Below, in pieces: positions 16,736-24,930 of a stretch of DNA of 39,442 bases (positions are counted from its first letter, which is position 1; each line of letters begins with the position of its first letter). Origin of the DNA: Novosphingobium olei (GTDB lineage Bacteria > Pseudomonadota > Alphaproteobacteria > Sphingomonadales > Sphingomonadaceae). The notes beneath the pieces are model-generated. The model was not told where the DNA came from. It ran no database searches and saw only the letters and a list, made by a program, of their open reading frames with translations. A program made the position numbers and the translations under genes. Where the stretch lies: contig NZ_JABBGM010000018.1 of assembly GCF_012927405.1 (NCBI RefSeq), forward strand, positions 1 to 39,442. Reading direction: 5' to 3'.

Positions 16736-18554
16736 CTGGCCCCTCCTTGCTCCGCAGGACTATGCCGCTGCGATCACGGACCTCCCGGCCGGTATCGATG
16801 TCTCAGACCGTGTGGTCTCACCGGTCCTGATTATTGGTCGATCGGGGCGAGCGTTTTCTGCCGCGCTGGGTGGGCGCCGGATCGTCCGGGACAGGGTCAT
16901 CACCAGCCTTGCGCCATCCATCAGTCATAACTGGGTTGTCGAGGGCCAGACCGTACGCCCTCTTCCCTCGGACATTGGCAAGGTCGTGCACCGTCTGCTG
17001 GGGGCACGCAATCCGGACGAGCTCAGTTTTGCCGATGTTGTTGCATTGCTGGCTACGCCGTTGGAACTGATCCCTGTCGAGGCCGACGAAGGTGTCTTCG
17101 TGCCGGCCAGGACAGAGGCTGAACTGCTGCCCGACGACTTTAGTATTCCCGGTCTCAATGCCACGCTCTTCCCGTACCAGGCGCGGGGAGTGCAATGGAT
17201 GCTGGACATCGGCCGGCATACCGGAGGTTTCATTCTTGCCGACGAAATGGGGCTCGGCAAGACTATCCAGATCATCGCCGTGCTGCTGGCCGAACAACCC
17301 ACGCCGGATGCGCCGGCACTGATCGTCTGTCCCACCAGCCTCATCGCCAACTGGAAGCAGGAAATTCTCAGGTTCGCGCCGGAGCTCTCGGTCCTGGTGC
17401 ACCGGGGACCTTACCGGACCGGGGTTTCATCGGGGCTACGGAAAGCCCAGATCGTCATCACGACATACGATACGCTCGTGAGCGACATCGCGATCTTCGC
17501 CAGTGTTTGCTGGAGTTGGCTGATCTGCGATGAAGCGCAGGCCCTGAAAAATCCGGATTCGCAACGCCGCAGGGCAATCGCGAGCATTCCCAGAAAGCGG
17601 AGCGTCCCCATGACCGGCACGCCGGTCGAAACGTCGCTGCTCGACCTGTGGTCTCTCGTCGACCTGGCGATACCCCGCCTGCTCGGCTCGCGCGAGGACT
17701 TCAAGGCGAGATTTCCGGACGACGAGGAATCGGCGAGAGGTCTTGCTCAGTTCACCAACCCGATTGTCCTGCGCCGACGGGTCGCGGATGTGGCCGGCGA
17801 CCTTCCGGAGCGGATTGACATCGATGTCCCTCTCGAACTGGGCCCGGAGCTTTCGCGGCAGTACGCGCAGGTTCTGGCAGATACCCTGGAACGATATCCT
17901 GTCGCCGGCGCGCTGGTGGCAACCGGACAGCTTCAGCTCTTCTGCGCGCACCCATGGCTCCAGGGTGGCGGACCTGCTGACGACGATGACGATGCGCAGA
18001 TCGAGCGACGGCCTGCAGTGCCCCTCATGACTCCGAAACTGGAGCGGACAGTGGCCATCCTCAGTGAGGCTTTCCAGTCCGGACAGAAAGTTCTCGTCTT
18101 CGCGATCTTCAACAGGTGTGGCGAACTTGTCCGGGAGGCCGCACGCGGACTTCCTGATGCCTACTGGGGGGCAATCAACGGTTCGACGCCCCAGGAGGAG
18201 CGGCAGAAGATTGTCGATGAGTTCTCGGCTTTCGACGGACCGGGCTGCCTGGTCCTGAACCCGAAGGCAGCCGGTGCAGGCCTCAATATTACCGCAGCCA
18301 CGATCGTGATCCACTACACGCAGGCGTGGAATCCGGCACTCGAGGCGCAGGCGAGCGCCAGAGCCCACCGACGCGGCCAGACCGAACCTGTGAGGATCTA
18401 CCGTCTGTTCTACGAGGATACCGTCGAGCGCGTGATGATCGATCGCTCGGAATGGCGGCGGGACCTGGGCAACGATGCAGTGCCGATTTCCACGCGCGAA
18501 GTTGCAGATCTGAAACGTGCCCTCTCGTTCAATCCTGGTGCCGAAAATGTCTGA
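16722..18554 (+). CDS. SNF2-family DNA translocase of the R-M island
   Basis: A 610-residue Swi2/Snf2 ATPase. Motif I is ADEMGLGKTIQ (about 173-183), the DEAQ box sits at 270-273 with the SNF2-specific QALKNPDSQRRRA after it, and motif III is MTGTPVETSLLDLWSL. The C-terminal lobe carries NPKAAGAGLNIT and ARAHRRGQTEPVRIYRLF (motifs V-VI). An N-terminal 140-residue region is unassigned. Such motors translocate on duplex DNA without strand separation and probably move or load the nuclease. The start is TTG 16722, or GTG 16728; AGGG at 16714-16717 suits either. It overlaps the HNH gene by 14 bases and the next gene by 8, so the operon is tightly packed. Confidence 0.9.
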   Translation: MRVPDWPLLAPQDYAAAITDLPAGIDVSDRVVSPVLIIGRSGRAFSAALGGRRIVRDRVITSLAPSISHNWVVEGQTVRPLPSDIGKVVHRLLGARNPDELSFADVVALLATPLELIPVEADEGVFVPARTEAELLPDDFSIPGLNATLFPYQARGVQWMLDIGRHTGGFILADEMGLGKTIQIIAVLLAEQPTPDAPALIVCPTSLIANWKQEILRFAPELSVLVHRGPYRTGVSSGLRKAQIVITTYDTLVSDIAIFASVCWSWLICDEAQALKNPDSQRRRAIASIPRKRSVPMTGTPVETSLLDLWSLVDLAIPRLLGSREDFKARFPDDEESARGLAQFTNPIVLRRRVADVAGDLPERIDIDVPLELGPELSRQYAQVLADTLERYPVAGALVATGQLQLFCAHPWLQGGGPADDDDDAQIERRPAVPLMTPKLERTVAILSEAFQSGQKVLVFAIFNRCGELVREAARGLPDAYWGAINGSTPQEERQKIVDEFSAFDGPGCLVLNPKAAGAGLNITAATIVIHYTQAWNPALEAQASARAHRRGQTEPVRIYRLFYEDTVERVMIDRSEWRRDLGNDAVPISTREVADLKRALSFNPGAENV

Positions 18555-18975
18555 ACAATCATTCTTGAAGGTGCTGACTGCCAACGATACCGGTGCCTCG
18601 GGTGGGCACCAGGCGGGAGTGCATATCCCGAAAACCCAGAAGGAGCTGGTCGGATTTCTGCCGGAGCTGGATGGCCGGATCAAGAATCCGAGCGTCTGGC
18701 TCGTCTGTCACGACGATGCGGGTGGCACATGGCAGTTCCGCTATATCTACTACAACAACAAACATCACGATGTCGGCGGCACACGCGATGAATACCGGAT
18801 CACGCACATGACAGGGTTCATGCGGTCCGCAGGTGCAAGGCCGGGTCATGTCCTGACAATCTCCGGTGAGCCGCGAAGCGGGGTGCTGAAATTGCGGGTT
18901 CTGTCCCCTGAGCCGGCCGGAGATGACAAGGCGCCACGGCGGATCCGGCTGAGGGGCTGGCAGCGTGTATTCTGA
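18547..18975 (+). CDS. Stand-alone EcoRII-N-like DNA-binding specificity protein
   Basis: A 142-residue protein that resembles the N-terminal effector-binding domain of EcoRII, a B3-like pseudobarrel. The matching text is LTANDTGASGGHQAGVHIPKT near residues 9-29, and IYYNNKHHDVGGTRDEYRIT in the middle, both typical of that domain. In EcoRII this domain binds CCWGG but does not cut. Here it has no attached nuclease, so it is probably the sequence-reading subunit for the HNH/SNF2/GHKL machine. It starts at ATG 18547, overlapping the SNF2 stop. Its last 11 residues, RIRLRGWQRVF, reappear almost exactly at the end of the next gene product. Confidence 0.82.
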   Translation: MSEQSFLKVLTANDTGASGGHQAGVHIPKTQKELVGFLPELDGRIKNPSVWLVCHDDAGGTWQFRYIYYNNKHHDVGGTRDEYRITHMTGFMRSAGARPGHVLTISGEPRSGVLKLRVLSPEPAGDDKAPRRIRLRGWQRVF

Positions 18976-18999
18976 ACTGCATACGGGCCTTTTGCGTCC

Positions 19000-21099
19000 A
19001 TGAGCGCAAGTTCAGATAACCTCCCGGTGGAATGCCTCCTGCTTCAGGAACATATGGTCATGGCGCTCAGGCGCGCAGGGGTCTCCACCATTGGCCAGTT
19101 TCGTCGCTTCCAGGCCGCGGGACAGCCGGATGATGTCCTGGAGCGGCAGGAGTTGCAAAGTCTCGGTTCCCTGGTGGAAGGATGCTGGACCCATGCCGGC
19201 CTGGACTGGGCACGTTACTGGCAGTGCCACGACCTGAATTTCGATCGACTGTTCGTGAGCCTTCCCGAATTCGACCGTCTTGATCAGGAGTCCCGAACCC
19301 ACCCGGTCGACAGGGGCTCGCTCGGTCTTGCCGGAAGAGCCTTTGCGAACGTGGGGTACCATCGACTTGGCGAACTGGTTGACGCCCTGAGGACCGGCGT
19401 TGACTTGCCGGCCGGAGTCGGCCCGAAAAAGCTGCGCGAATTCTTCGACCTTGTTGTGCAGCTGGCTGGGAGGGTGGACCCGGAAGGCCACATTGTCGGC
19501 TTTTCCCCGTCACCTCCTGGCGACAGTGAGGCGAATGGGCAAACTGTCGCCCCGGTTCCTGCAGTCCTCCCGGAGCAGGTGGCCTGCCTCTCGATCGACG
19601 TGCTGCATATCGGCATCAAGAGCCGCCTGCTCATCAAGGCGGGCGTCGCAACGGTCGGCGAACTGGTCCAGACGGATCGCAAGCGTCTCATGGCGATACC
19701 GGGTCTCGGGCGGAGATCGGTGGACGCGGCCCTCGGCGCTGTGCACCACCTGCTTGCCGCATCTGATTCTGCCCGGATTGACTGGGACAGGTATTGCGAC
19801 CTGATGCAATTGCCCTTGCTTCCGGCTCAGCAGTACCCCGACGGTCCATCGTTTGTGGCAGGGCTCCACACCACCATTGGCGATTTTGCCAGTCAGCTCG
19901 ACGATGCGATGCTGAGAGACATCGTGACGTCGAGGCTGACTGTCCGCCCCCATGAGCAGGATACGCTGGAGGAAATTGCTGCGAGGCATACCCCGCATGT
20001 TTCGCGTGAAAGGGTCCGGCAGAAAGAGAAGAAGCTGCTCGGGCAGCTTGCAGGAGCGCTCGTATGGGGTGAGGATCACGGTCTGAGCGTGCACTTCCAT
20101 CCGGATTTCAGGCTTTGGTGGCGCCTTGCGGCCGAGGAATTTCTCGGCGCAGAAGACATCGACCTTGGACAGTTCCTCCAACGCCTTGCCGCGACATGGC
20201 ATGTGGACCAGGAAGCGCTCATTCCTGAGTTGCCGATCATCCTTGCGATCGTCACAGGCGAGCCCCAGGTGCCGGCCGCCTACCGGTCAATGCTGCGGAT
20301 CAATCCTCAACTTCTCGGAATGCCGGCCGCGACCGGAGCAATTCCGTTGCGTCATCTGAGGCTGGGGAAGCGGGGGGTGCAGCTCGAGGAGCGAGGCATC
20401 AGCAACCTGGGAGAGCTCGTTGACGCCGCGCGGCGTGGAGCGGTCCCCAGGGAGGTATCAGAGCACCTGGAAATTCTGACGACCTGCCTGATACACGGGC
20501 AATTCTGCCGGGAGTCCTACAGGAGGCAGTTTGCGCCACGCGTCATTCCGGAATGCTATGCTGATGAACCTGGAGCGTTTGCGGACACATTCTGTTCGGT
20601 AGTTGCGTTGATGCTCGATCAGCTCAGTCCGACAGTGAGAGCTGCGCAGATCTTCCGGGAGAGAACCTGTCTGGGCGAGGCGCAGCGCCCCACGCTCGAT
20701 CAGATTGCGCAGCGCCTCGGCACTTTCGGGCCTTCCGTCAAGCGCGAAGAGACTATCCTGCTCGAAGAGCTTCACGACGTCTTGGTAGATGGTCAGTTCG
20801 GCCTGCTGCCATTCTGGATTGATGAAGGGTGGCTGTCGCGGTTCCGCCAGGCAGCTTCATTATACCAATACGAAGAATCCCAGTCGGGTTATCATCGTTT
20901 CGTGGCCAACCTCGCGGCGCTGTGGGGTCTCGCTCCGGAAGGTGTGGAGAAGGCGTCTCCAGCGCTCTGGGCAATTCTCAGTGGATATCCCGCCGGCAGA
21001 AAGCGGGGGCCGCGAGCGTCTGCGACGACATATCCGGCTGCCGAGGCGCCGGTTTCACCCCTGCGGATCAGACTTCGCGGTTTTCGCAGGGTTCACTGA
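19000..21099 (+). CDS. Large protein with RNAP alpha-CTD-like and sigma-4-like DNA-binding modules
   Basis: A 699-residue protein that I cannot assign to a named family. It contains repeated helix-hairpin-helix units like the RNA polymerase alpha C-terminal domain: about 12-35, 106-152, 196-250 (best match, IKAGVATVGELVQTDRKRL then IPGLGRRSVDAAL) and 449-492 (GISNLGELVDA). Two segments resemble sigma-70 region 4: about 316-350 (DTLEEIAARHTPHVSRERVR) and 550-595 (PTLDQIAQRLGTFGPSVKRE). The order hairpin-sigma4-hairpin-sigma4 suggests an internal duplication. It is probably a DNA-binding scaffold of the R-M island. It ends in RIRLRGFRRVH, matching the tail of the EcoRII-N protein. It starts 24 bases after that gene, and its 3' end overlaps vsr by 32 bases. 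Confidence 0.7.
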   Translation: MSASSDNLPVECLLLQEHMVMALRRAGVSTIGQFRRFQAAGQPDDVLERQELQSLGSLVEGCWTHAGLDWARYWQCHDLNFDRLFVSLPEFDRLDQESRTHPVDRGSLGLAGRAFANVGYHRLGELVDALRTGVDLPAGVGPKKLREFFDLVVQLAGRVDPEGHIVGFSPSPPGDSEANGQTVAPVPAVLPEQVACLSIDVLHIGIKSRLLIKAGVATVGELVQTDRKRLMAIPGLGRRSVDAALGAVHHLLAASDSARIDWDRYCDLMQLPLLPAQQYPDGPSFVAGLHTTIGDFASQLDDAMLRDIVTSRLTVRPHEQDTLEEIAARHTPHVSRERVRQKEKKLLGQLAGALVWGEDHGLSVHFHPDFRLWWRLAAEEFLGAEDIDLGQFLQRLAATWHVDQEALIPELPIILAIVTGEPQVPAAYRSMLRINPQLLGMPAATGAIPLRHLRLGKRGVQLEERGISNLGELVDAARRGAVPREVSEHLEILTTCLIHGQFCRESYRRQFAPRVIPECYADEPGAFADTFCSVVALMLDQLSPTVRAAQIFRERTCLGEAQRPTLDQIAQRLGTFGPSVKREETILLEELHDVLVDGQFGLLPFWIDEGWLSRFRQAASLYQYEESQSGYHRFVANLAALWGLAPEGVEKASPALWAILSGYPAGRKRGPRASATTYPAAEAPVSPLRIRLRGFRRVH

Positions 21100-21586
21100 T
21101 CCGGGGATTTGCCGGTGTGGCAGGCAGCACTGTCCGGTCGCCGCCAATGCTGGTGAATGCTGCGGTGCCGGCAAGAAAGTCCGAGCAACGCTCAAGCAGG
21201 TCGTCGAGCGGGATTCGTGATGGTCCCTTCAGGGTGCATTCCCACACATTGCACAGTCGCCAACCCGATTCTGACAGCAGCGCACGCACGTTGTGGTCGC
21301 GGTTGATATTGCCCATGATCTTCTCCCGCCAGAATTCCTCCCGGGTGGAAGGCCAGCGAAAGAGGCCGCAATCGTGTCCGTGCCAGAAGCACCCGTGGAC
21401 CATGATGACGGCGCGCCGGGCGGAAAATACCAGGTCAGGTTTTCCGGGCAGTTGCTTCACATGCAGTCGGTATCGCCATCCCCGGGCATGGAGGCCACGG
21501 CGAACAATCATTTCCGGCTTCGTGTTGGCAGGGCCGATGCCCGCCATCATCCTGCTGCGGACTTCCGGCGGAACGATGTCAGCCAA
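21068..21586 (-). CDS. vsr: Vsr very-short-patch repair endonuclease
   Basis: A 172-residue Vsr. From the TTG start at 21586 the numbering equals that of E. coli Vsr: Glu25, Asp51, His69 and Asp97 of the active site and zinc ligands Cys66, His71, Cys73 and Cys117 all fall in place. That register, and the N-terminus reading MADI (E. coli: MADV), decide the start; upstream in-frame codons lie inside dcm. Vsr nicks 5' of T in T:G mismatches that arise when 5-methylcytosine deaminates in CCWGG. It overlaps dcm by eight bases, so the two are coupled. Its C-terminal codons overlap the convergent 699-residue gene. In R-M islands Vsr may also have been recruited as a restriction nuclease. Confidence 0.93.
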   Translation of the reverse strand: MADIVPPEVRSRMMAGIGPANTKPEMIVRRGLHARGWRYRLHVKQLPGKPDLVFSARRAVIMVHGCFWHGHDCGLFRWPSTREEFWREKIMGNINRDHNVRALLSESGWRLCNVWECTLKGPSRIPLDDLLERCSDFLAGTAAFTSIGGDRTVLPATPANPRISEPCENREV

Positions 21587-22817
21587 CTGCCTGAAGTCGC
21601 TCAGGAGGTGCAGATGCGTGCCTGCCAATCTCGAGGGCCCTGCCAATCGAGGGCGCCATGTACCGGGCAATCGCCTCGACAACGGGTACAACCACGGCAT
21701 TGCCAAACTGACGATAGGCCTGTGTATCCGAGACCGATTCAGGGATTTCCCATTTCCGGGATCCGTATTCGAAACCCATCAGGCGGGCACATTCGCGTGG
21801 GGTGAGGCGCCTCGGTCGGGTGCCCTTCTGCGGGATCAGGATTTCGGACCCATCCTTGTGATACCGGGCGGACAGCGTCCTCGTCACGTCACCGGGGCCA
21901 AAGAGGCTGTACCCGAATCCGTTGCCGGCTTTCTCATGCTTGGCCCGATAGCTCTGGAGATACTCCCACAGCCGGGGAGTGAGAGTATATTTCGTGTCGA
22001 TTTCGTTGTGCGACTGCATGATCGAGAACAGCGTCGGCCACTCCTCTTCGGGCGGGATCATGGTGTCAAAGCCATCGAAGCTGAACCCTACATCCTGCCG
22101 GAAGCCAGCGATAAAGATCCGCTCACGCTTCTGCGGCACCCATGGCCGGGAACTGATGACCCGCCAGTCGATCACATAGCCGAGTTCATCCTGCAGGGTC
22201 CTGCGGATTACCTCGAAGGTCCTTCCCCCATCGTGCCTCTGGAGATGCTTCACGTTTTCGAGAAGAAACGCTGCCGGACGGTGGTGCCGGATGATCCGCT
22301 CGATCTCGAAAAACAGATTTCCCTGCTTTTCGTCAGCGAAACCATGAGACCTCCCCAACGAATTCTTCTTGGAGACCCCGGCAAGGGAAAATGGCTGACA
22401 GGGAAATCCGGCCAGGAGTACATCAAACGGTGGAATCAAGGCCGGGTCGGCGCCGTAGGGCCGGATGTCCCCCGCCATGACGTGGTCGTCACCTTCTGCA
22501 AAATTCCGGCGATATGTTTCCTGCGACCATCGATCCCACTCGCTGGTAAACACGCAGCGGCCGCCAATGCCTTCAAATCCGATCCTCAATCCGCCAATGC
22601 CGGCGAAGAGATCGATGAAACGGAAGCGACTCTCCGGCAACGATGCCGTCCGCTCGGCAGCCACGCGCTCCATCTTCTCTGCCACCAGTCGGGGAACCGC
22701 AGACTGTCCGGAGAGATACCGCCGGATGTGGCGCGAAGACGTGTCGAGAACAGCCTCAGCTTCCTCCAGCGACAATCCAGATCGTCTGAAGAAACTGCCG
22801 AAGTTGTCATTGCTCAC
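21579..22817 (-). CDS. dcm: Dcm-like C5 cytosine methyltransferase, predicted target CCWGG
   Basis: A 412-residue 5-methylcytosine methyltransferase. Motif I FIDLFAGIGG (67-76), the catalytic PCQ (Cys140 in AGFPCQPFSLAGVSKK), the ENV motif, QKRER, RPRRLTPRECARLMGFE and the final QFGNAVVVPV are all visible. Long stretches, including the target-recognition region (LTPRLWEYL, GNGFGY, VTRTLSARYHKDG), read almost like E. coli Dcm, which methylates the inner C of CCWGG. Residues 12-50 may form a small helix-turn-helix. It starts with GTG 22817 behind GGAG. It protects host DNA against the neighbouring nuclease genes and precedes vsr in a two-gene operon. Confidence 0.94.
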   Translation of the reverse strand: MSNDNFGSFFRRSGLSLEEAEAVLDTSSRHIRRYLSGQSAVPRLVAEKMERVAAERTASLPESRFRFIDLFAGIGGLRIGFEGIGGRCVFTSEWDRWSQETYRRNFAEGDDHVMAGDIRPYGADPALIPPFDVLLAGFPCQPFSLAGVSKKNSLGRSHGFADEKQGNLFFEIERIIRHHRPAAFLLENVKHLQRHDGGRTFEVIRRTLQDELGYVIDWRVISSRPWVPQKRERIFIAGFRQDVGFSFDGFDTMIPPEEEWPTLFSIMQSHNEIDTKYTLTPRLWEYLQSYRAKHEKAGNGFGYSLFGPGDVTRTLSARYHKDGSEILIPQKGTRPRRLTPRECARLMGFEYGSRKWEIPESVSDTQAYRQFGNAVVVPVVEAIARYMAPSIGRALEIGRHASAPPERLQAVG

Positions 22818-23178
22818 GCCTGGGGGCTCCCGGTTGGAACGACCTGAGATCCGGGTCGATTTTTGACACAGTGGCAGGAACTCACCCAGAGGGCAAGATT
22901 ATAAGTTCTTTGTTTGTTCCTTGCGTTGCCTGCTATCCACAGGAAGGCTCGGCGGGCGCAGCCTGGCTTTCAACCTCTTCGGCTACCTGGTCACGGCTTC
23001 CGTGCCATCAACGCAAGGGCGGTCTCGCGAGCGGGCAGATGCAGTCGAGCCGCTCCACACGCTGCGGACCAGCCGCAGGAAGCAGCGGGGAACGATGTGT
23101 GCAGCAGATCGATATCGCGCTGTCCGATGGAACTTGACCCGCGTTGATCGGTGAAATCAGGTGGGCCCGGGAGGTCTT
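22818..23178. promoter_or_regulatory. Divergent intergenic region between dcm and the HTH gene
   Basis: About 360 bases that must hold the dcm promoter (minus) and that of the rightward gene. The minus strand has a good -10 TATAAT at 22898-22903 but no clear -35. GGGAGG at 23169-23174 is the Shine-Dalgarno of the rightward gene. The short open frames here overlap each other in all frames and are not convincing genes. Confidence 0.4.
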
Positions 23179-24414
23179 ATGAGCCAGCGTTACACTCGCG
23201 AAGAATTCTACGAGCTCGTCTGGTCGAAGCCATTGACGCATCTCGCCAGGGATTTCGGTCTGTCGGATGTCGCGCTGCACAAGATTTGTCGCAAGCATGA
23301 CATTCCCAATCCCCCGCTGGGCTGGTGGGCCAAGCATGCCGCAGGGCACAAGGTCAGGCGAACGCCATTGCCCAAACTGAAATCCGGAACCTCGGGCACC
23401 GTGCTCATTGCCGGCGGCGAACTGCGCAAGGAACCGGACGAAATTGCAAGCGCGCGCGAACAGGCCCGTATCCGCGCATCGGAAGTTGAGGTTGCAGCCG
23501 ACGCGCCGGCCCACCCCATCGTCACAAGATCCATCGCCAAGCTCCGGGCCGCAAAGGCGAGCCTGGTTGGGCTGGTTTCCGTTTCACAGCAGGGCCTGAT
23601 CGCCATTGAGATTGCCCCGGCTTCGGTCGACCGGATCGAGCAATGTCTGAACCGGATCGTCGCTGCTGCCCGGCTTCAGGGATTCGAGCTGAGCGGCAAA
23701 GGTGAACGGGCCGCCTTCACCGATGGCGTGGTGACGATACCTTTCACCCTCAAGGAGACCGTCAAGCGGTCGAAGCACGTTCCGACGGAACAGGAACTGG
23801 CGCAAGAGGAGAAGCAGCGCAAGGAGCGGGACCGCCGCTGGGCGCGAAACCGCTGGGATTCCGATATCGGCTTCAGTTTCCGGAATCCATGGCCGGAGTG
23901 GGATCACGAGCCGACAGGCCAGGTGGCGTTCGAAATGGACGTGTACCTGCGATATGCTTCGCAGATCCGCCGTTCGTTCAAGGACGCCAAGATCCAGCGC
24001 CTTGAAAACATGGCCGCCGACATCGCCGTCGGCATGGCCGTGCTCGGCGCCGCCAAACGAGAGGACGATCGCAAGGCTGAAGAGGCGCGGGTTCGAGAGG
24101 AGGAGGCCACAAGGCTTCGGATTGAGGCCAAGCGGCGCGGCTACATCGAGGAACGGCGATCCAGGGTCCTTGGTGAAGTGTTTGTCCGCCTGGAGCGGCG
24201 CGACCAGTTGCGCCTCGTGGTGTCGCAACTCACGACAGAACTTGGGCACGACGATTCTGCCCGGACCGTTGAATTCGTCCGGTGGGCCCGCAACGTGCTC
24301 GAACGGGCCGAGCAAAGAATGTCAGTCGCCGGTCTCGAAATACTTTTCGAAGCAGAGCATGTCTTCGGCGACGACGATGATCGCGGCTTCTATCCATCTC
24401 GCGGTGGATGGTAG
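23179..24414 (+). CDS. Unknown HTH protein with coiled-coil region
   Basis: A 411-residue protein of unknown function. The N-terminus (about 1-50) looks like a helix-turn-helix, YTREEFYELVWSKPLTHLAR then LSDVALHKICRKHDIP, followed by PPLGWWAKHAAG; I have the impression that this N-terminus recurs in alphaproteobacterial island proteins, but cannot name a family. The central and C-terminal parts (about 205-225 and 290-330) are strongly charged and helical, probably coiled coil, and the end is acidic (GDDDDRG). The start ATG 23179 has GGGAGG just upstream. It diverges from dcm. It may be a regulator of the island or a separate defence gene; the sequence does not decide. Confidence 0.65.
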   Translation: MSQRYTREEFYELVWSKPLTHLARDFGLSDVALHKICRKHDIPNPPLGWWAKHAAGHKVRRTPLPKLKSGTSGTVLIAGGELRKEPDEIASAREQARIRASEVEVAADAPAHPIVTRSIAKLRAAKASLVGLVSVSQQGLIAIEIAPASVDRIEQCLNRIVAAARLQGFELSGKGERAAFTDGVVTIPFTLKETVKRSKHVPTEQELAQEEKQRKERDRRWARNRWDSDIGFSFRNPWPEWDHEPTGQVAFEMDVYLRYASQIRRSFKDAKIQRLENMAADIAVGMAVLGAAKREDDRKAEEARVREEEATRLRIEAKRRGYIEERRSRVLGEVFVRLERRDQLRLVVSQLTTELGHDDSARTVEFVRWARNVLERAEQRMSVAGLEILFEAEHVFGDDDDRGFYPSRGGW

Positions 24415-24930
24415 GCGTGACCGTGATGCGGTGTGTCTCACGAGATTTGATGGATCCAGACACCTTCGACTGACCCAACTCGAATGGCACCAATGCCTGC
24501 CGCGTCCACCCACGGCTTGACCCGAAGCTCAATGCAAATGGGCTACCCTTGATCCGTTAGTCCCAGAAAGTCTGTCCGGCGTCCGCCTTCGGCACCGCGC
24601 TCTATGCTCCGGCAAGCCTGCGCACCAAGCCCCTGCGGGTTTCGACCCGAGGTAACGATCGCTGGCGGGGTACGACACCCCAGTCATGCGGTCGCGGCAG
24701 TGCCGCGGCGTTGTGAGTGGCTTTCCCGAAAGAGCGGGTGCGGGCGTCGTTCCCTCCTGGGCCCGCCACGGCCGGCCGCAAGCCTGCGGCTGCTCCACTG
24801 CGTTGCGCCCCTGCGGCTGACGCCTTGGGTGCGGTCGCCCGCTCGAAGCGGGCCCTTCCGGTCTCTCTCGCCGCCCACCCCCGCTTTCCGGGGAAGCCTG
24901 CTGGCTTTGGGGCGCGAGGAGGTCAAGGCC
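24415..24930 (+). promoter_or_regulatory. Long GC-rich hairpin leader of ardC
   Basis: No gene is evident in these 516 bases. From about 24560 the plus strand is full of short GC-rich stems: GGGGT-ACGA-CACCCC near 24677, GCCCGCT-CGA-AGCGGGC (24837-24853) and CCCCG-CTTTC-CGGGG (24879-24893). The last lies 38 bases before the ardC start, and GAGGAGG (24916-24922) follows. The arrangement resembles single-strand promoters or structured leaders of leading-region genes on conjugative plasmids. The first 140 bases are less GC-rich and resemble intergenic debris. Confidence 0.45.

Noticed and set aside
14281..18554. Interpretation as a DISARM, Mza or BREX system
   Set aside because: There is no drmB-like DUF1998 protein or PLD nuclease (DISARM), no Z1 or AIPR protein (Mza), and no PglZ or BrxC (BREX). 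The MORC-type R-M reading fits the gene set better.
20829..22847. Plus-strand open frame of 672 codons opposite dcm and vsr
   Set aside because: A shadow of dcm and vsr, which carry all catalytic motifs on the minus strand.
22818..23178. Possible CRISPR or tandem-repeat array
   Set aside because: No regularly spaced repeats found here or elsewhere in the window on reading; no cas-like genes are present.
24604..24930. N-terminal extension of ArdC read through the leader
   Set aside because: The text is Arg/Pro/Ala-rich and follows hairpins; the ATG at 24931 has a perfect GAGGAGG and matches the family start.
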